NCBI RefSeq assembly: GCF_964656455.1
Contig: NC_135720.1
Location: 106,528,696 to 106,592,695, forward strand
Direction of reading: 5' to 3'
Length of the DNA stretch: 64,000 bases
From: Halichoerus grypus
Lineage: Eukaryota > Chordata > Mammalia > Carnivora > Phocidae
Each line of letters starts with the position of its first letter. The first letter of the stretch is position 1. The position numbers and the translations under genes are program-made. Under the pieces are notes generated by a model that did no database searches, was not told the DNA's origin, and worked only from the letters and a program-made list of their open reading frames with translations. Below, piece by piece: positions 33,172-43,285 of the stretch.

Positions 33172-33584
33172 AAGCTACAAGTATTTTTAATGTAGTTAGT
33201 GTTAATTTAACAAAGGAGTATTAAAACCCATATTCACTGAGTACAATTATGTACAAAATCTGTATCCCTCATAAAGATGGGAAGAAAGCATGAAGGTAAC
33301 AGTGACTGTGTTAGAGGAGTGAAATTATGGATGGTTCAGTCTTTCATTTCCAAATTTTCATTTACAGGCATACCTTGCTTTACTGTCCTTCAGGTTATTG
33401 CGATTCGCAGAGTTTTGTGGCAACCCTGCATTGAGGGGGTGCGTCGGTGCCAGTTCTCCAACTGCATTTTCTCACTTTGTGTGTCCGGGTCACATCTGGG
33501 AAATTCTCACAGTACTTCAAACTCGTTCATGACCGTTTATATTTATGATGGTGATCTGTGGTCCGTGTTCTTTGATGTTACTCT

Positions 33585-33990
33585 TGGAGCCTGAGGAGGT
33601 GACTGAATTTCTGCTGTCTCATGATCAAACTTTCATAGATGAGGAGTTGCTTCCTGTGGACGAGCACAGAAAGTGGTTTCTTGAGTTGGAATCTACACCT
33701 GGTGAAGATGCTGCTGAATTGACAGCAAAGGATTTAGAATATTATGTAAACGTAGTTGATAAAGCAGCAGCAGGGTGGGAGAAGATTAACTCCCAGTTTT
33801 GAAACAAGTTCTGCTGTGGGTAAAATGCTATCAAACGGCATCACATGCTACAGAGAAATCATTCTGAAAGGAAGAGCCAAATGATGCTGCAAATGTCACT
33901 GTTTCTTATTTTAAGAAACTGCCACAGCCACTCCAGTCCTCAGCCACCACCACCTTGATCAGTCAGCAGCCACCAACATCGAGGCAGGAC
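33585..33990 (+). pseudogene. Tigger1 transposase C-terminal remnant
   Basis: The frame ending at 33802 reads LLSHDQTFIDEELLPVDEH, RKWFLELESTPGEDAAELTA and KDLEYYVNVVDKAAAGWEKI. This matches the C-terminal tail of pogo/Tigger1-type transposases. Homology continues after a stop and frame change, with words equivalent to KMLSNGITCYRE and KKLPQPLQSSATTTLISQQ encoded to about 33990. The catalytic DDE core and DNA-binding domain are absent. Dead. Confidence 0.85.
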
Positions 33991-34064
33991 CCTCCTCCAG
34001 CAGAACGATGATAATTCACTGAAAGCTTAGATGACGGTTTGCTTCTTTTAGCAATAAAGTATTT

Positions 34065-34497
34065 TATTTTATTTTTTAAAAGATTTATTTATTTATTTGA
34101 GGGGGGAGGGGCAGAGGGAGAGGGAGAGAGAGTCTTTTTTTAAAATTTTTTATTGTTATGTTAATCCCCATACATTACATCATTAGTTTTAGATGTAGTG
34201 TTCCATGATTCATTGTTTGTGCATAACACCCAGTGCTCCATGCAGAACGCGCCCTCCTTAATACCCATCACCAGGCTAACCCATCCTCCCACCCCTCTCC
34301 CCTCCAGAACGCTCAGTTTGTTTTTCAGAGTCCATCGTCTGAGGGAGAGAGAGTCTTTTAATCAGACTCCATACTGAGCTAGGAGCCCGACGTGGGGTTC
34401 CATCTCACAACCCCAAGATCATGACCCTGAGATCATGACCCAAGCTGAAACCAAGAGTCAGATGCTCAACTGACCGACTGCACCACTCAGGCACCCC
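34065..34497 (-). mobile_element. CAN-SINE, antisense, split by an L1 stub, inside Tigger1
   Basis: Tail side TTTTTTAAAAGATTTATTTATT, head side CACCACTCAGGCACCCC. A perfect 15-bp duplication AGCAATAAAGTATTT lies at 34050-34064 and 34498-34512. The L1 stub at 34139-34340 interrupts the pyrimidine/purine-rich part. Confidence 0.96.
34139..34340 (-). mobile_element. 5'-truncated young L1 3' end, antisense, inside the CAN-SINE
   Basis: About 200 bp of carnivore L1 3' UTR: TTAATCCCCATACATTACAT, GTGTTCCATGATTCATTG, CATAACACCCAGTGCTCCATG, TCAGAGTCCATCGTCT. A perfect 19-bp duplication GAGGGAGAGAGAGTCTTTT lies at 34120-34138 and 34341-34359. Confidence 0.97.
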
Positions 34498-34835
34498 AGC
34501 AATAAAGTATTTAAATTAAGTTATGTACATTATTTTTTTTTAGACATAATGCTATCGAACATTTAATGGACTACAGCATAGTATAAACATAACTTTTATA
34601 TGCACTGAGAAGTGAGAAATTCATCTGAAGCACTTTATTGCTATATTCACTTTCTTACAATGATCTGGAGCTGAACCCACAATATCTCTGGGGCATGCGT
34701 GTCTGTGCTTATGTTACATTTTTTTAAAAAGAAAGGAAAATTGAAGAGACTTCTGCAATTATAGGATGACTTAAGCTTCCAGTGGAGTGAGTGCCTTTGC
34801 TCAGAGAGTGATAGACTTCACCACTGAGGCAGAAG

Positions 34836-34864
34836 GATTGATTGATTGATTGATTGATTGATTT
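34836..34864. repeat. (GATT)n microsatellite
   Basis: About seven GATT units directly before the tail side of an antisense CAN-SINE. It may have grown from the SINE tail or the target. Confidence 0.9.
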
Positions 34865-35048
34865 TAAGGATTTTATTTATTTGAGAGAGAGCGCGTGCAC
34901 GCACGCAGAGTGGGGGGAGGGGCAGAGGGAGAGGGAGAAGCAGGATCTCTGCTGAGCAGGGAGCCCCACATGGGGCTCGATCCCAGGATCCTGGGATCAT
35001 GACCTGAGCCAAAGGCAGATGTATAAGTGACTGAGCCCCAGGTGCCCC
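34865..35048 (-). mobile_element. CAN-SINE, antisense
   Basis: Tail side TAAGGATTTTATTTATTTGAG, head side GACTGAGCCCCAGGTGCCCC. The duplication is obscured by the GATT microsatellite. Confidence 0.94.
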
Positions 35049-35259
35049 AAGATGGACTTGAAATGTAAAAGGAATGTATTTGGAAAAGTAAATGCATCCA
35101 TGAATAGTCACTGAGCATCTTTCTTGTGTGAGAAAGTCTTGCCCTAGCCTGTATTCTGAAAAAATCTCTTGGATACTGAGTTTACTGCAATGCTGAAATG
35201 GATTAATTAGAAAGGCTGGCATTTCTTTGGGTTCCTTTAAAACATTTTTTAGCTTACTG

Positions 35260-35655
35260 TTTTGTCTGGTTACAAAAATAATACAGTGATTTGAGATAGT
35301 CTTACAAAAATTTAATGGAACCTGAAGTCAAGCAGACACTAGAACTAAACCTTGGTTGAAAGAAAATACAAGGGATAGAGGAAGATGTTAAAAGACACCA
35401 TAAGGATGTAGTCAGGAAGTTCTTGGAACATATGCCCATACATTGCTCACAAATAAAATGGCATGGAAAAGGAGGGGCAGCATTATGTAATAAATTTTAA
35501 AAGACCTATTATGTTAAAATAACCCAGGTGTAGGGACCATAGTGAAGTATAGATGAAACAAGGTCAGCCATGTATGATAATTGAAGCTGGGCAGTGAATA
35601 CATACATTCTTGCTACTTTTGTATATATGTTTAGAATTTTTCATAATAAAATATA
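35260..35655 (+). mobile_element. L1M 3' end-like fragment
   Basis: AATTGAAGCTGGGCAGTGAATAC, TTCTTGCTACTTTTGTATATATG and GAATTTTTCATAATAAAAT match an old L1 3' terminus in sense. Upstream parts are too diverged to define. Confidence 0.5.
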
Positions 35656-36725
35656 AATAAGAGTAATACATATTCACAGCTGAAAATGTATAAAGTATAG
35701 AAAAGTATAAAGAAGGAAATGAAAGTCACCCACATTCCCACCCCCTGGAATAACTACTCTCAACATTTTTATAAGAATCCTTCTATACTCTCCTTGCGCA
35801 TTTACAATATATACTCCTATACATACACACCTTTAAACAAGAAATTATACTATCTATATTGTTTTGTATCCTGCTTTTTTATATTGTGGACACTCTTATG
35901 CTACATTTAGATCTTCCCCATAACTTAATATTATGGCTGTGTATTATTCTAATATGTGAAAACACACACACACATGCCATAATTTATTGGTCTAACCAGT
36001 CCTTTGGACTGGATATCTAAGTTGTTTCATTTTGTTTTCCTTTTCAAACAATTCTGCGTACTTATCTCTTCTGAGAAATATCTAGAAAATCCAAGAGTTT
36101 TTATGGCTTTTTTCTCTATCATGGCAGACTGCTTGTTGGAAATATGATGCCATTTTGAACTTCCTCCTGTAGCATGTGATTACCCACTTGACCATAATCT
36201 CAGCAACACTGGGCGCTATAGTTACAATATTTTAAATGTTTGTCAGTCTGGTAGAGGGATAAAGAATATCTTATTTTAATTTGCATTTTTAAAATTATTA
36301 GTGACTTGGAAATCTTTCTGTAAGTGTTCATCAGTATTTCTTATTTTATGACTAGGTGTTTATATCTTCCCCCCCAATTATTGTATTTAAATCCCCCCAC
36401 TTCCTGATTCATAAGGGCTCTTCACATATTAAAGGACACTGATATTTCCTATAGTGTATACATTGCAGTTTTTCTCCTTAGTTTGTTGTCATTTAACTTT
36501 AGGTCATTTTTGAAAAATCATTTGTCTGGAATTATTTTAGGAGATTTTTAAAAGTTGTAAATCTAGATTTTTTTTTCCTTTGAGACTTTGTAATTTTCTA
36601 CATTTTTATTTTTGTAATCTCACTCAATATTTTACTGAGGGGTTTCATTATATAGCATTGCCCTCTAAAGTTTGCTTTTTTATTTTAATATCTTCGTTGG
36701 TTATTAAATAAGATGTTTGTGGTGG
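35656..36725 (-). mobile_element. Old L1M remnant, antisense
   Basis: Begins with the antisense 3' UTR (AGTAATACATATTCACAGCTG, AGAAAAGTATAAAGAAGGAAATG, AGTCACCCACATTCCCACCCC) and continues into ORF2-derived words (TGGTCTAACCAGTCCTTTGG, TTTAATTTGCATTTTTAAAAT). Gapped and AT-rich; the right end is uncertain. Confidence 0.65.
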
Positions 36726-36741
36726 AAAGGATACATTTTTA

Positions 36742-36963
36742 TTTTTATTTTATTTAATTAATTAATTTATTTATTTTAAAGATTCTATTTTTTATTTGAC
36801 AGAGCGAGAGAGAACACAAGCAGGGGGGGTGGCAGGCAGAGGGAGAGGGAGAAGCAGGCTTCCTGCTGAGCAAGGAGCCCAGTGCAGGACTCGATCCCAG
36901 GACCTGGGATCATGATCTGAACCAAAGGCAGACGCTTAACTGACTGAGCCACCCAGGTGCCCC
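36742..36963 (-). mobile_element. CAN-SINE, antisense
   Basis: A long A/T-rich tail region (TTTATTTTATTTAATTAATT...) then AAAGATTCTATTTTTTATTTG; head GAGCCACCCAGGTGCCCC. Flanks AAGGATACATTTTTA (36727-36741) and AAGAATACATTTAAA (36964-36978) are a diverged duplication. Confidence 0.95.
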
Positions 36964-37109
36964 AAGAATACATTTAAAAAAAAATTTACCTATAATTTGT
37001 CTGTCAGACAGTGCAGTGGGTAAAATTTGGTAATTTACCTTTCAGTAATTCTTCTATATGCATAAATTAGTTAAAGTAACACTTGCTGATGAAACAGTTA
37101 AAACCACAA

Positions 37110-37510
37110 ATTTAACTTGACACAGTAGAGGTTTATTTCTTAATCAACATAGGTGCTTCTGTTTGGTGGTCAGCCCTCCAGTGAGTGATTCAGTGGACCA
37201 GGGTCCTTCCCTCTTATGATTCTTCCATTCTCTGGGGCTTTGGGGTCCTCTGCATCTAGTTGGCGGTTGGAGGAAGAGAGCATCGAGAAGGCATGCTACT
37301 TACTAACCACCTCAGCTTGAAAGTGCTTCATGTCACTTCTGCCTATATTCCATTGGTGGGAATAGTCACATGGATACACCTAAGTAGAAGGGATGCTGGG
37401 AAATGTAGTCCCTGGCTGGGTAACAGCTTTCCAGTGAAAACCCTACACTCTGGAAAGAGCATGAATATTTGTTGGACATTTAGCTGAATCTGCCACCATT
37501 TGTTACATTT
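37110..37510. repeat. Ancient unassigned repeat, second copy
   Basis: CACAGTAGAGGTTTATTTC, TGAGTGATTCAGTGGACCAGGG, CATGTCACTTCTGCCTATATTCC, GATGCTGGGAAATGTAGTCC and TTAGCTGAATCTGCCACC follow a common mammalian repeat order. Shares its type with 25060-25520 and 50120-50420. Confidence 0.45.
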
Positions 37511-38410
37511 ATAATGTATATGATACATATTTTCTTTACAAAATGGAATCATCCTATTAAGAGTTTTGAATTTTAGCATCATTTTTTAAAGATTTTATTT
37601 ATTTGAGAGAGAGAGCACGAGGGGAGGAGGAGCAGAGGGAGAAGGAGAAGCAGACTCCCCGCTGAGCAGGGAGCCTGACTTGGGGCTTGATCCCAGGACC
37701 CTGAGATCATGACCTGAGCTGAAGACAGACGCTTAACTGACTGAGCCATCCAGGCGCCCCCTTAGCATCATTTTGTGAGCTTTTGTGTGTTTGAATCTTT
37801 TTCAAAAACAAGAGTTTTAATGTCTATGTGTTATTCCTTGTTTTGATATATCATAATTGATTTAACCTCTTTTCTGTTATGGTACAGTTAGGCTTTCCTA
37901 GATTTTTATTATTCTGAGTAGTGCTGCTGTAAATGTCCTTGTGCATAAATCTTTGAGTATTCCTCTGATTATTTCCTCAGGGAAAATTCTTGGGAATGAA
38001 CTTGCTCAGTGTTGAGGCTGGTGATGCATATTACCAGATGGCCCTTCAGAAATGTGGACTTATTTATGCTTTTATCAGTAGCATCTGAGGATTCTTATTT
38101 CAGAGCATTCTTGACTATCATGGGCATTAGAATTGTTTCGCTTTTTGCCAGTTCAATTGTCGAACAAGGTACTGCACTGTTTTAATTTGTAAGCTTTCCT
38201 TACAATGCTTTTGAGCATTTTTTCATGAGGCCATCAGTAATCTGTGTGTGTGAATTGCCTCTTTGCATCCTTTTCCATTTTTATTTTGAAGTGTTCCATC
38301 TTCTTTTCAATCATTTATAAGAGATTTTTATGCCGTATGTATTAACTTGTCATGTAGTAAATATTTTTATCTAGCTTCCCCTTTCCTTGATTTTGCTTTG
38401 TGACCTAATT
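37511..38410 (-). mobile_element. Old L1M remnant, antisense, with a CAN-SINE inside
   Basis: CAAAATGGAATCATCCTATTAAG, CTGTAAATGTCCTTGTGCATAA, CAGATGGCCCTTCAGAAATG, GAATTGCCTCTTTGCATCC and AAGAGATTTTTATGCCGTATG match the antisense old-L1 3' region. The SINE at 37586-37761 splits it. Confidence 0.65.
37586..37761 (-). mobile_element. CAN-SINE, antisense
   Basis: Tail side TTAAAGATTTTATTTATTTGAG, head GAGCCATCCAGGCGCCCC. A perfect 13-bp duplication TTAGCATCATTTT lies at 37573-37585 and 37762-37774. The tail is short. Confidence 0.97.
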
Positions 38411-38814
38411 TTTTAAGATTAAACTCTACAGTTGGAACCCCGATGTGCGCTGTCATATCCACTGAATCTGCCCAGTTAGCATACTTCTGAGATTAATGAC
38501 ATTTTTAAAAAGCAAAGCGGATTCTTTTTTCTGATGCATCATATGGTTTGAATGTTCTCACTGTGAAATTTTAGTTATCTTGAAGTGAGGGAGTTTAAAG
38601 TAGTCATCGAGAAAATGGACTCAAGAAGGAAGAGTTGGGGCACTGGGTTTTTTACCCACGGAGATGATGAGATTGCCTTCCTTATCTTCCCAAGATAGTT
38701 AAGAGCAGTAGGGGGCAGGTTGATGGTATCTGAAGGACTCCATGGTTTTCAGTAGGATCTCAGAGGCTGGCCTCTCTGGCTGTTTTTCATGTTAGATCGT
38801 ATTAAAAACACATG
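38411..38814. other. Single-copy DNA
   Basis: No gene or repeat recognised. Confidence 0.4.
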
Positions 38815-38985
38815 TGGTAGAATGGCAGGAGTCAAAGTAGGGGTCAGGGAGCTGAGTGGGAGTCTCCGCTCTGCCATTGACTGTGACCCTGAGCAAGTCA
38901 CTTGTCCACTTGAGCCCTCAGTGTGCTCATCAGCAGAACTCGAGAGGTTGTTGTAGGCGATGTTTTGGATGCGTGATCTCCCAGG
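38815..38985 (+). repeat. MIR
   Basis: GAGTGGGAGTCTCCGCTCTG, CCATTGACTGTGACCCTGAGC, AAGTCACTTGTCCACTTGAGCC and CTCGAGAGGTTGTTG give sense MIR order. Confidence 0.8.
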
Positions 38986-39104
38986 CTGTGCAGTGGAGTT
39001 CTCCACAAGGCCTCGTTGACATTCATCACCTGTTCTGACCTGTGTCGGGTGGGTGTGTGGGGAGTGGGAAGAAGGTTAGTCCCTTTGGTCTCCTGAGTGA
39101 TTTA

Positions 39105-39345
39105 TGAAAGAAATCAATCCCGTATATATCTGTTCCAGATATAATGTGATCTAAATGTGATATTCACCTAATAAGATTAGATGAATCTAATATGGTTTTC
39201 CTCTAAAACACAAATACTGCGCCACTTTTAATTGTAGTAGCCAAATTAAATTACTCATCCCAAATTAGATTCCCAGCAAATTTAATTTGAACATGAGCTC
39301 AGTACTGCAGGCCCTGAGTAATTTTTTAAGATATAAAATAAATCA
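39105..39345. promoter_or_regulatory. AT-rich, repeat-free block; candidate conserved non-coding element
   Basis: About 240 bp of AT-rich, non-repetitive sequence with many TAAT-type words, including two near-copies CCAAATTAAATTAC and CCAAATTAGATTCC and a TTTAATTTGAAC. This composition is typical of deeply conserved enhancers bound by homeodomain factors. No conservation data were available, so this is inference. Confidence 0.25.
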
Positions 39346-40221
39346 GTAGGACACTGGTATTGTTCCTCTGGGCTTTTCAGTGGTTACCATAAAAGAGAAT
39401 AGGTAAACATCTGGAGGAAGCTTGCAGAAATAGAGCTGAGACAGAAGCTCCAGTCCTTCAGCTTATCATGGAGAGTTCCTTCTCCCACCACGCCCACCCT
39501 CACTGGTCTTGGAAGACAGGAAGCAAATGAATTATTGGCAGGCCCACTAGTCACTTACGTCTTATTGCTTATGATTGCCTTTCTTCATTTTGTCCCTTGA
39601 CTGAGCCCTTTCATGTCTTCCCTGTGTAGGAAGACACTTGGTAGGAAGTGCTCCCTGGGTAGTTTATGGAGCCACAGGGATTTGGTGAGGAACTAGAGAC
39701 ATTTATAACATTGCATTAGCCGTAGTTTCTCTCATTTTGTTAGGTGACAGATTAACTGAAAACCAACCTAGACTGCTTTCAATCTAGGTCTAGATGCTGG
39801 CATCAGGTGAGGCTTTATCCAGGGGTGCAAATGAAGTGCCCAGGACCCAGTGTTTCTCCTTCAATGTTGGTTTCTTCCCCAGGCATGATCTCCCTTTCCA
39901 CCCTCAGAATGGCAGCCCATAGTTCCCGGGTCAGCCTGTTTCCTTGTTCTCATCAAGTAGGAGGAAAGATCCTTAATGGATCAACCAAAGGTGTAGAATT
40001 GAGTCCCGTTGCCCCTGGTTGGCTTAATTTGGATCTTGTGCTTCCCTGTAGCAGTACCATGTGGAGGGGATGGGACACATTGGCTGCCTGGAACATTCAG
40101 GGGACTGTTGGAAAAGTCGATGGGGTAGTGAAGTCAGGGAGGTACCTCCAAGCCTCCATGATGCATTATGTAGATCCTTCTGCTTTTCTGAGCATTGTAC
40201 GCCTACATTTTCTCCTTTGAA
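39346..40221. other. Single-copy DNA
   Basis: No exon or named repeat recognised. A 137-codon + frame (39807-40220) shows no domain. Confidence 0.4.
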
Positions 40222-40370
40222 GTGCAAATGACCCTAAGAGGTTGGTGGGATCTGTTCATGGATGAGGAGGTGAAGTTCACCATGGGATCAGCTTACCCAA
40301 GGCCTTGTCAATGATAGAGCTAGGACCAGACTCCTTGTCTAATGAGTCTTCCATTTCTTTTCACTGTATC
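40222..40370 (-). repeat. MIR, antisense
   Basis: GGATGAGGAGGTGAAGTTCACC, CTTACCCAAGGCCTTGTCAATG, AGAGCTAGGACCAGACTCC and CTTGTCTAATGAGTCTTCC are diverged antisense MIR. Confidence 0.65.
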
Positions 40371-40707
40371 ATCCCTTCTTTCTACCAATCCCTCTCACCA
40401 GCCCCTCCTTCCCACTCCCCCAACACCAGCACAGGGCTCTTCATTAAATAGACAGTCAGTCAATAGTTGTTAACTTATTATTGACTGACTGGGGTACCAT
40501 CAGACCAAATGTGACCTTTCTGCTCATACTTCGTGAATATCATTATAGCAAAAACCAATGTGGTCAATTCTCAGTCATTAATTTGTAGATTGTTCCTGGT
40601 AATTCAGTTTTTCTTTCCCTGAATTATGGGGTTCTTCTAATGGAAAGATGGAGTTTGGACGGCTTGAGGATAGATGTACAGAAAGGAGACAGAAAGGAGC
40701 CAAGAGT

Positions 40708-40709
<2 letters not shown>
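40371..40709. other. Single-copy DNA
   Basis: A local inverted motif CAGTCAGTCAATAG...TATTGACTGACTG lies at about 40453-40490 (stem about 13 bp). No gene recognised. Confidence 0.4.

Positions 40710-40754
<45 letters not shown>
40710..40754. repeat. (GT)n microsatellite
   Basis: About 22 uninterrupted GT units. Confidence 0.96.
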
Positions 40755-40758
<4 letters not shown>

Positions 40759-41257
40759 GCACGTTTGTGTGTCTGTGTGCATACAAGTATGTACATGGAC
40801 CTGCAGTTACAAAATTAAGTATGTTTCAGTTCAGCTGAAATTAGATTTGATGCCTATCTTTTCATTTTAATGAAACTTACGTTTGTGAAAGTTACTGTTG
40901 GCAAGGTCCTCATTTGCTTAAACCAAAGACTTGTAAATAGGTGTGCCCCTTAGAAACATTTTTAGGAGTAACTATACATTTGCTTTTCCTTTCTGAGAAA
41001 AATGACATACCTGTTGGCTTCTCCCTGCTTAGAAAACCCTTCCCCATCAATATTTCATCTTCGATTTTACTTCCACTTCCTCTGGGCAGCTTTTTGGACC
41101 TTCTTCAGCTGTTTCTCTGGTACTGAAGGTCTGCACTCTACAGTTCGCCCCTCACCCTGTGTCCTGTGATACACTAATTGTTTCATATATATGGGTTTTA
41201 TGTCTGGGATCATTTCGTTAACTGTTTGAGGTCAGTGCTTGGCCTTACCACTTTCTG

Positions 41258-41298
41258 AGTGTGTGTGTGCGTGTGTGCGTGTGTGTGTGTGTGTGTGT
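41258..41298. repeat. (GT)n microsatellite with GC interruptions
   Basis: GT units with two GTGC interruptions. Confidence 0.95.
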
Positions 41299-41601
41299 TT
41301 AATCCTCCATAGCACTTACCTCCATGCTAAAGTGAAGTGGGTGACCATTTGGTATTTGGTTCAGTGCCTGGGATAGATGCTCTTCCTGAGGGCTCCCACA
41401 TCACCCTCATTGTACTTACAGTGGTTTATGCAATTGATGGTTATTGTCTCTATTCCCCCAGTACAGTTCTTGGCACATTTAACAGCAAAGGAAATATATG
41501 TTCACTAATTAAATGATTCTCACCTTCTCTATACCCCACCTTCCCACCCCACTCCCCAACCCCTCCCCCCAACCATACGCTTTTGGAAGGCAGAGACTGT
41601 A

Positions 41602-41803
41602 TTTTTTTTTTTTTAAAGATTTTATTTATTTTTTTGACAGAGAGAGACATAGCGAGAGCAGGAACACAAGCAGGGGGAGTGGGAGAGGGAGAAGCAGGCT
41701 TCCCGCCGAGCAGGGAGCCCGATGTGGGACTCAATCCCAGGACCCCCAGATCATGACCTGAGCCGAAGGCAGACGCTTAACGACTGAGCCACCCAGGCGC
41801 CCC
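41602..41803 (-). mobile_element. CAN-SINE, antisense
   Basis: T run, AAAGATTTTATTTATTTTTTTG; head GAGCCACCCAGGCGCCCC. Perfect duplication CAGAGACTGTA at 41591-41601 and 41803-41813. Inserted in the L2. Confidence 0.97.
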
Positions 41804-41880
41804 AGAGACTGTAACTTATTGTTCTTTGTGTTCTTTATAGTCCCTAAGGGTGTCTGCCCATAGTAAATGCTCATTAAATT

Positions 41881-42412
41881 CTTGCTGCGTAAATGGATGT
41901 CATGGGTGGGCAGAGGCCATGGAACAGTACCCTCTTGGGACCCTGTCTTGGGGAGACACAGATGGGAACTGAAGCTCTGAGAGGGAAGAGGGTGACGGAG
42001 ACTGGATGGGGATGGTTTCGAGAGCTGGGTGTGCCCACCCCTCCTTCTTCTGATTTCCAGGTACAGATAAGGCACTTCCCTAATGGCAGGGTGCTGTGTC
42101 CTCCCCTTGTGGGTGGCTGGTGAGCTCAGTGCCTGAGAAACAGTTGAGTAAAGGATAGTGGCTGTAATTCTAGCTTTAATTTCAACAACAATAAAGAATT
42201 TTCTACCGGAGCCCTTCAGAAATCTTCATGGTGGAGATGAGAGAACCGAAGCCAGGAAGGGCACATGGTCATCTCCCTGCGTTGACATCTTCATCCTTCC
42301 CATTGCCCTAGGGGGTGCTGATGAGTAAGGACAGATCCACAGAGGAGGGGGCAGAGAGCACCAAGGGGTCAGCACCCCCTTAGCATCCCTGAGTGGTATT
42401 GGTACCACTGGG
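41881..42412. other. Single-copy DNA
   Basis: No gene or repeat recognised. Confidence 0.4.
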
Positions 42413-42518
42413 TGGACCAACTCGCCCTGGTTTGCCTGGGACTGCCCCAGATTCAATACTGAAAGTCCTGAGTCCTGGGACACCCCTCTGTCCCTGGCAA
42501 ACCAGGACAGCTGGTCAC
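42413..42518. mobile_element. Short palindromic DNA transposon (MER81-like)
   Basis: About 106 bp with imperfect terminal inverted repeats. The left arm has CGCCCTGGTTTGCCTGGGAC and the right arm GTCCCTGGCAAACCAGGACA, pairing over about 28 bp. The structure fits a small hAT-type non-autonomous element. The MER81 name is from memory of sequence type and is uncertain. A second copy lies at 47250-47362. Confidence 0.55.
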
Positions 42519-43155
42519 TTTAGATGCCACTTACTCCCTTCCCTACCCTGGCCAGCCCTTGCCCTATTTCTTTTCCCTTTGCAAGGTCCTTGATTGGGCC
42601 TGTTTCTTCCTCTCTTTTTGCCTTCGCCACTCCTTCTTCCCTAGCTTTTTCAAGGTAAGCCCTGAGCCCTGCTTGCATTTCTGCTATTAGAGGCCCTTCC
42701 AGACCAGCATTCTGAATCTCTGTGGTTTGACCAGAGTCCCTGGAGCTAGATATATTTGAAGGTGCTTCCTTCTCCTCCTCCCCTGGGTCTGCCTGGCTCC
42801 TAAACTCAACCAAGATGTGAAAGCTCCTGTGACATAGAGTTGAAACTGCTCTGCATCCAGGGAGAGTCTGGCCTCTCGGGGGGGGGGGGGGCGCCCTCTC
42901 TGCACATGTGTGGCGCCTGGAAGGTAGGGCAGGGGAAGTGGCAGCACTGGAGGCCCACCTCCCTCGTCCCGGCCCCAGCCCCAGCCCTCAGCTCCTATCT
43001 CCTGGGCACACCATGGCCTCCGGCGCTCAGCAAGGCTGACTGCAGCCGGCTCTCTTCTCCGAAGCCTCTTTGCCCACATTTACCTCTCTGTTCTCAGAAC
43101 TCTTAGTACACATCCAGTGCTGCTCCATTCAGTGAGTCTAATTGTTTTCTTCCGC
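42519..43155. other. GC-rich single-copy DNA with a poly-G tract
   Basis: A G run of about 13 lies near 42879-42892. A 130-codon minus frame (42687-43079) has no recognisable domain. Confidence 0.4.
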
Positions 43156-43159
43156 GTTT

Positions 43160-43285
43160 CTCGCGTGTTAGTTCTTCCTTGAAGGCAGGTGTCTTATCTT
43201 ACTTCCTTTCCTTCCACCTCATGGCACCTGGCCCTGTGCTGGGCCCACAGCTGGCCCTCGCTTGGTGTACGTAGTGTTGTTGAGG
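43160..43285 (+). mobile_element. L2 3' terminus
   Basis: TCCTTGAAGGCAGGTGTCTTATC, CACCTGGCCCTGTGCTGGGCC and CAGCTGGCCCTCGCTTGG match the sense L2 end ('gagggcagggaccgtgtctt ... tagtaggcgctc'). Confidence 0.7.

Larger units (their letters stand above)
29580..33215 (+). mobile_element. Old L1M LINE: 3' part of ORF2 and 3' UTR, several later insertions
   Basis: Diverged sense L1. Landmarks in order: AACATGACCCTGATAACAAATC, ATAAAATTCTAGTGAGTAG, CATACCCAAGTAGGTTATGGAATGC, ATTCAGTCAATTCAAC, AGCACTACCAGATATTAAAATGC, AAAACACTGTGATGCTGGCATA, GATTATTCAATAAATAATTTTGATG, ACCTTGTTGGAACACTTGAATAGG, CTGGTAATACCACTTCTG and the 3' UTR words GTTGCAGAAGAGC and ATTCAGGCTAGTGG. It is full of stops. Later insertions are a CAN-SINE (30231), a younger inverted L1 (about 31818) and two CAN-SINEs (32760-33171). 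The right boundary is approximate. Confidence 0.8.
33365..34704 (+). mobile_element. Tigger1 DNA transposon, internally deleted
   Basis: Left end CAGGCATACCTTGCTTTACTG and right end ATATCTCTGGGGCATGCGTG match Tigger1 terminal inverted repeats. The left ~200 bp (GTTTTGTGGCAACCCTGCA, GGTGATCTGTGGTCCGTG) run straight into the transposase C-terminal region. About half or more of the ~2.4-kb consensus is missing. The right part (TTAAATTAAGTTATGTACAT, AAACATAACTTTTATATGCAC) is interrupted by the CAN-SINE at 34065-34497. It sits between TA dinucleotides, at least on the left. Confidence 0.9.
41010..41880 (+). mobile_element. L2 3' region, interrupted by a microsatellite and a CAN-SINE
   Basis: ACTTCCACTTCCTCTGGGCAGC, TACAGTTCGCCCCTCACCC, GATACACTAATTGTTTCATAT, CTTTTGGAAGGCAGAGACTGTA and after the SINE GCCCATAGTAAATGCTCATTAA, TTCTTGCTGCG. 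Sense L2 order. Confidence 0.6.
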
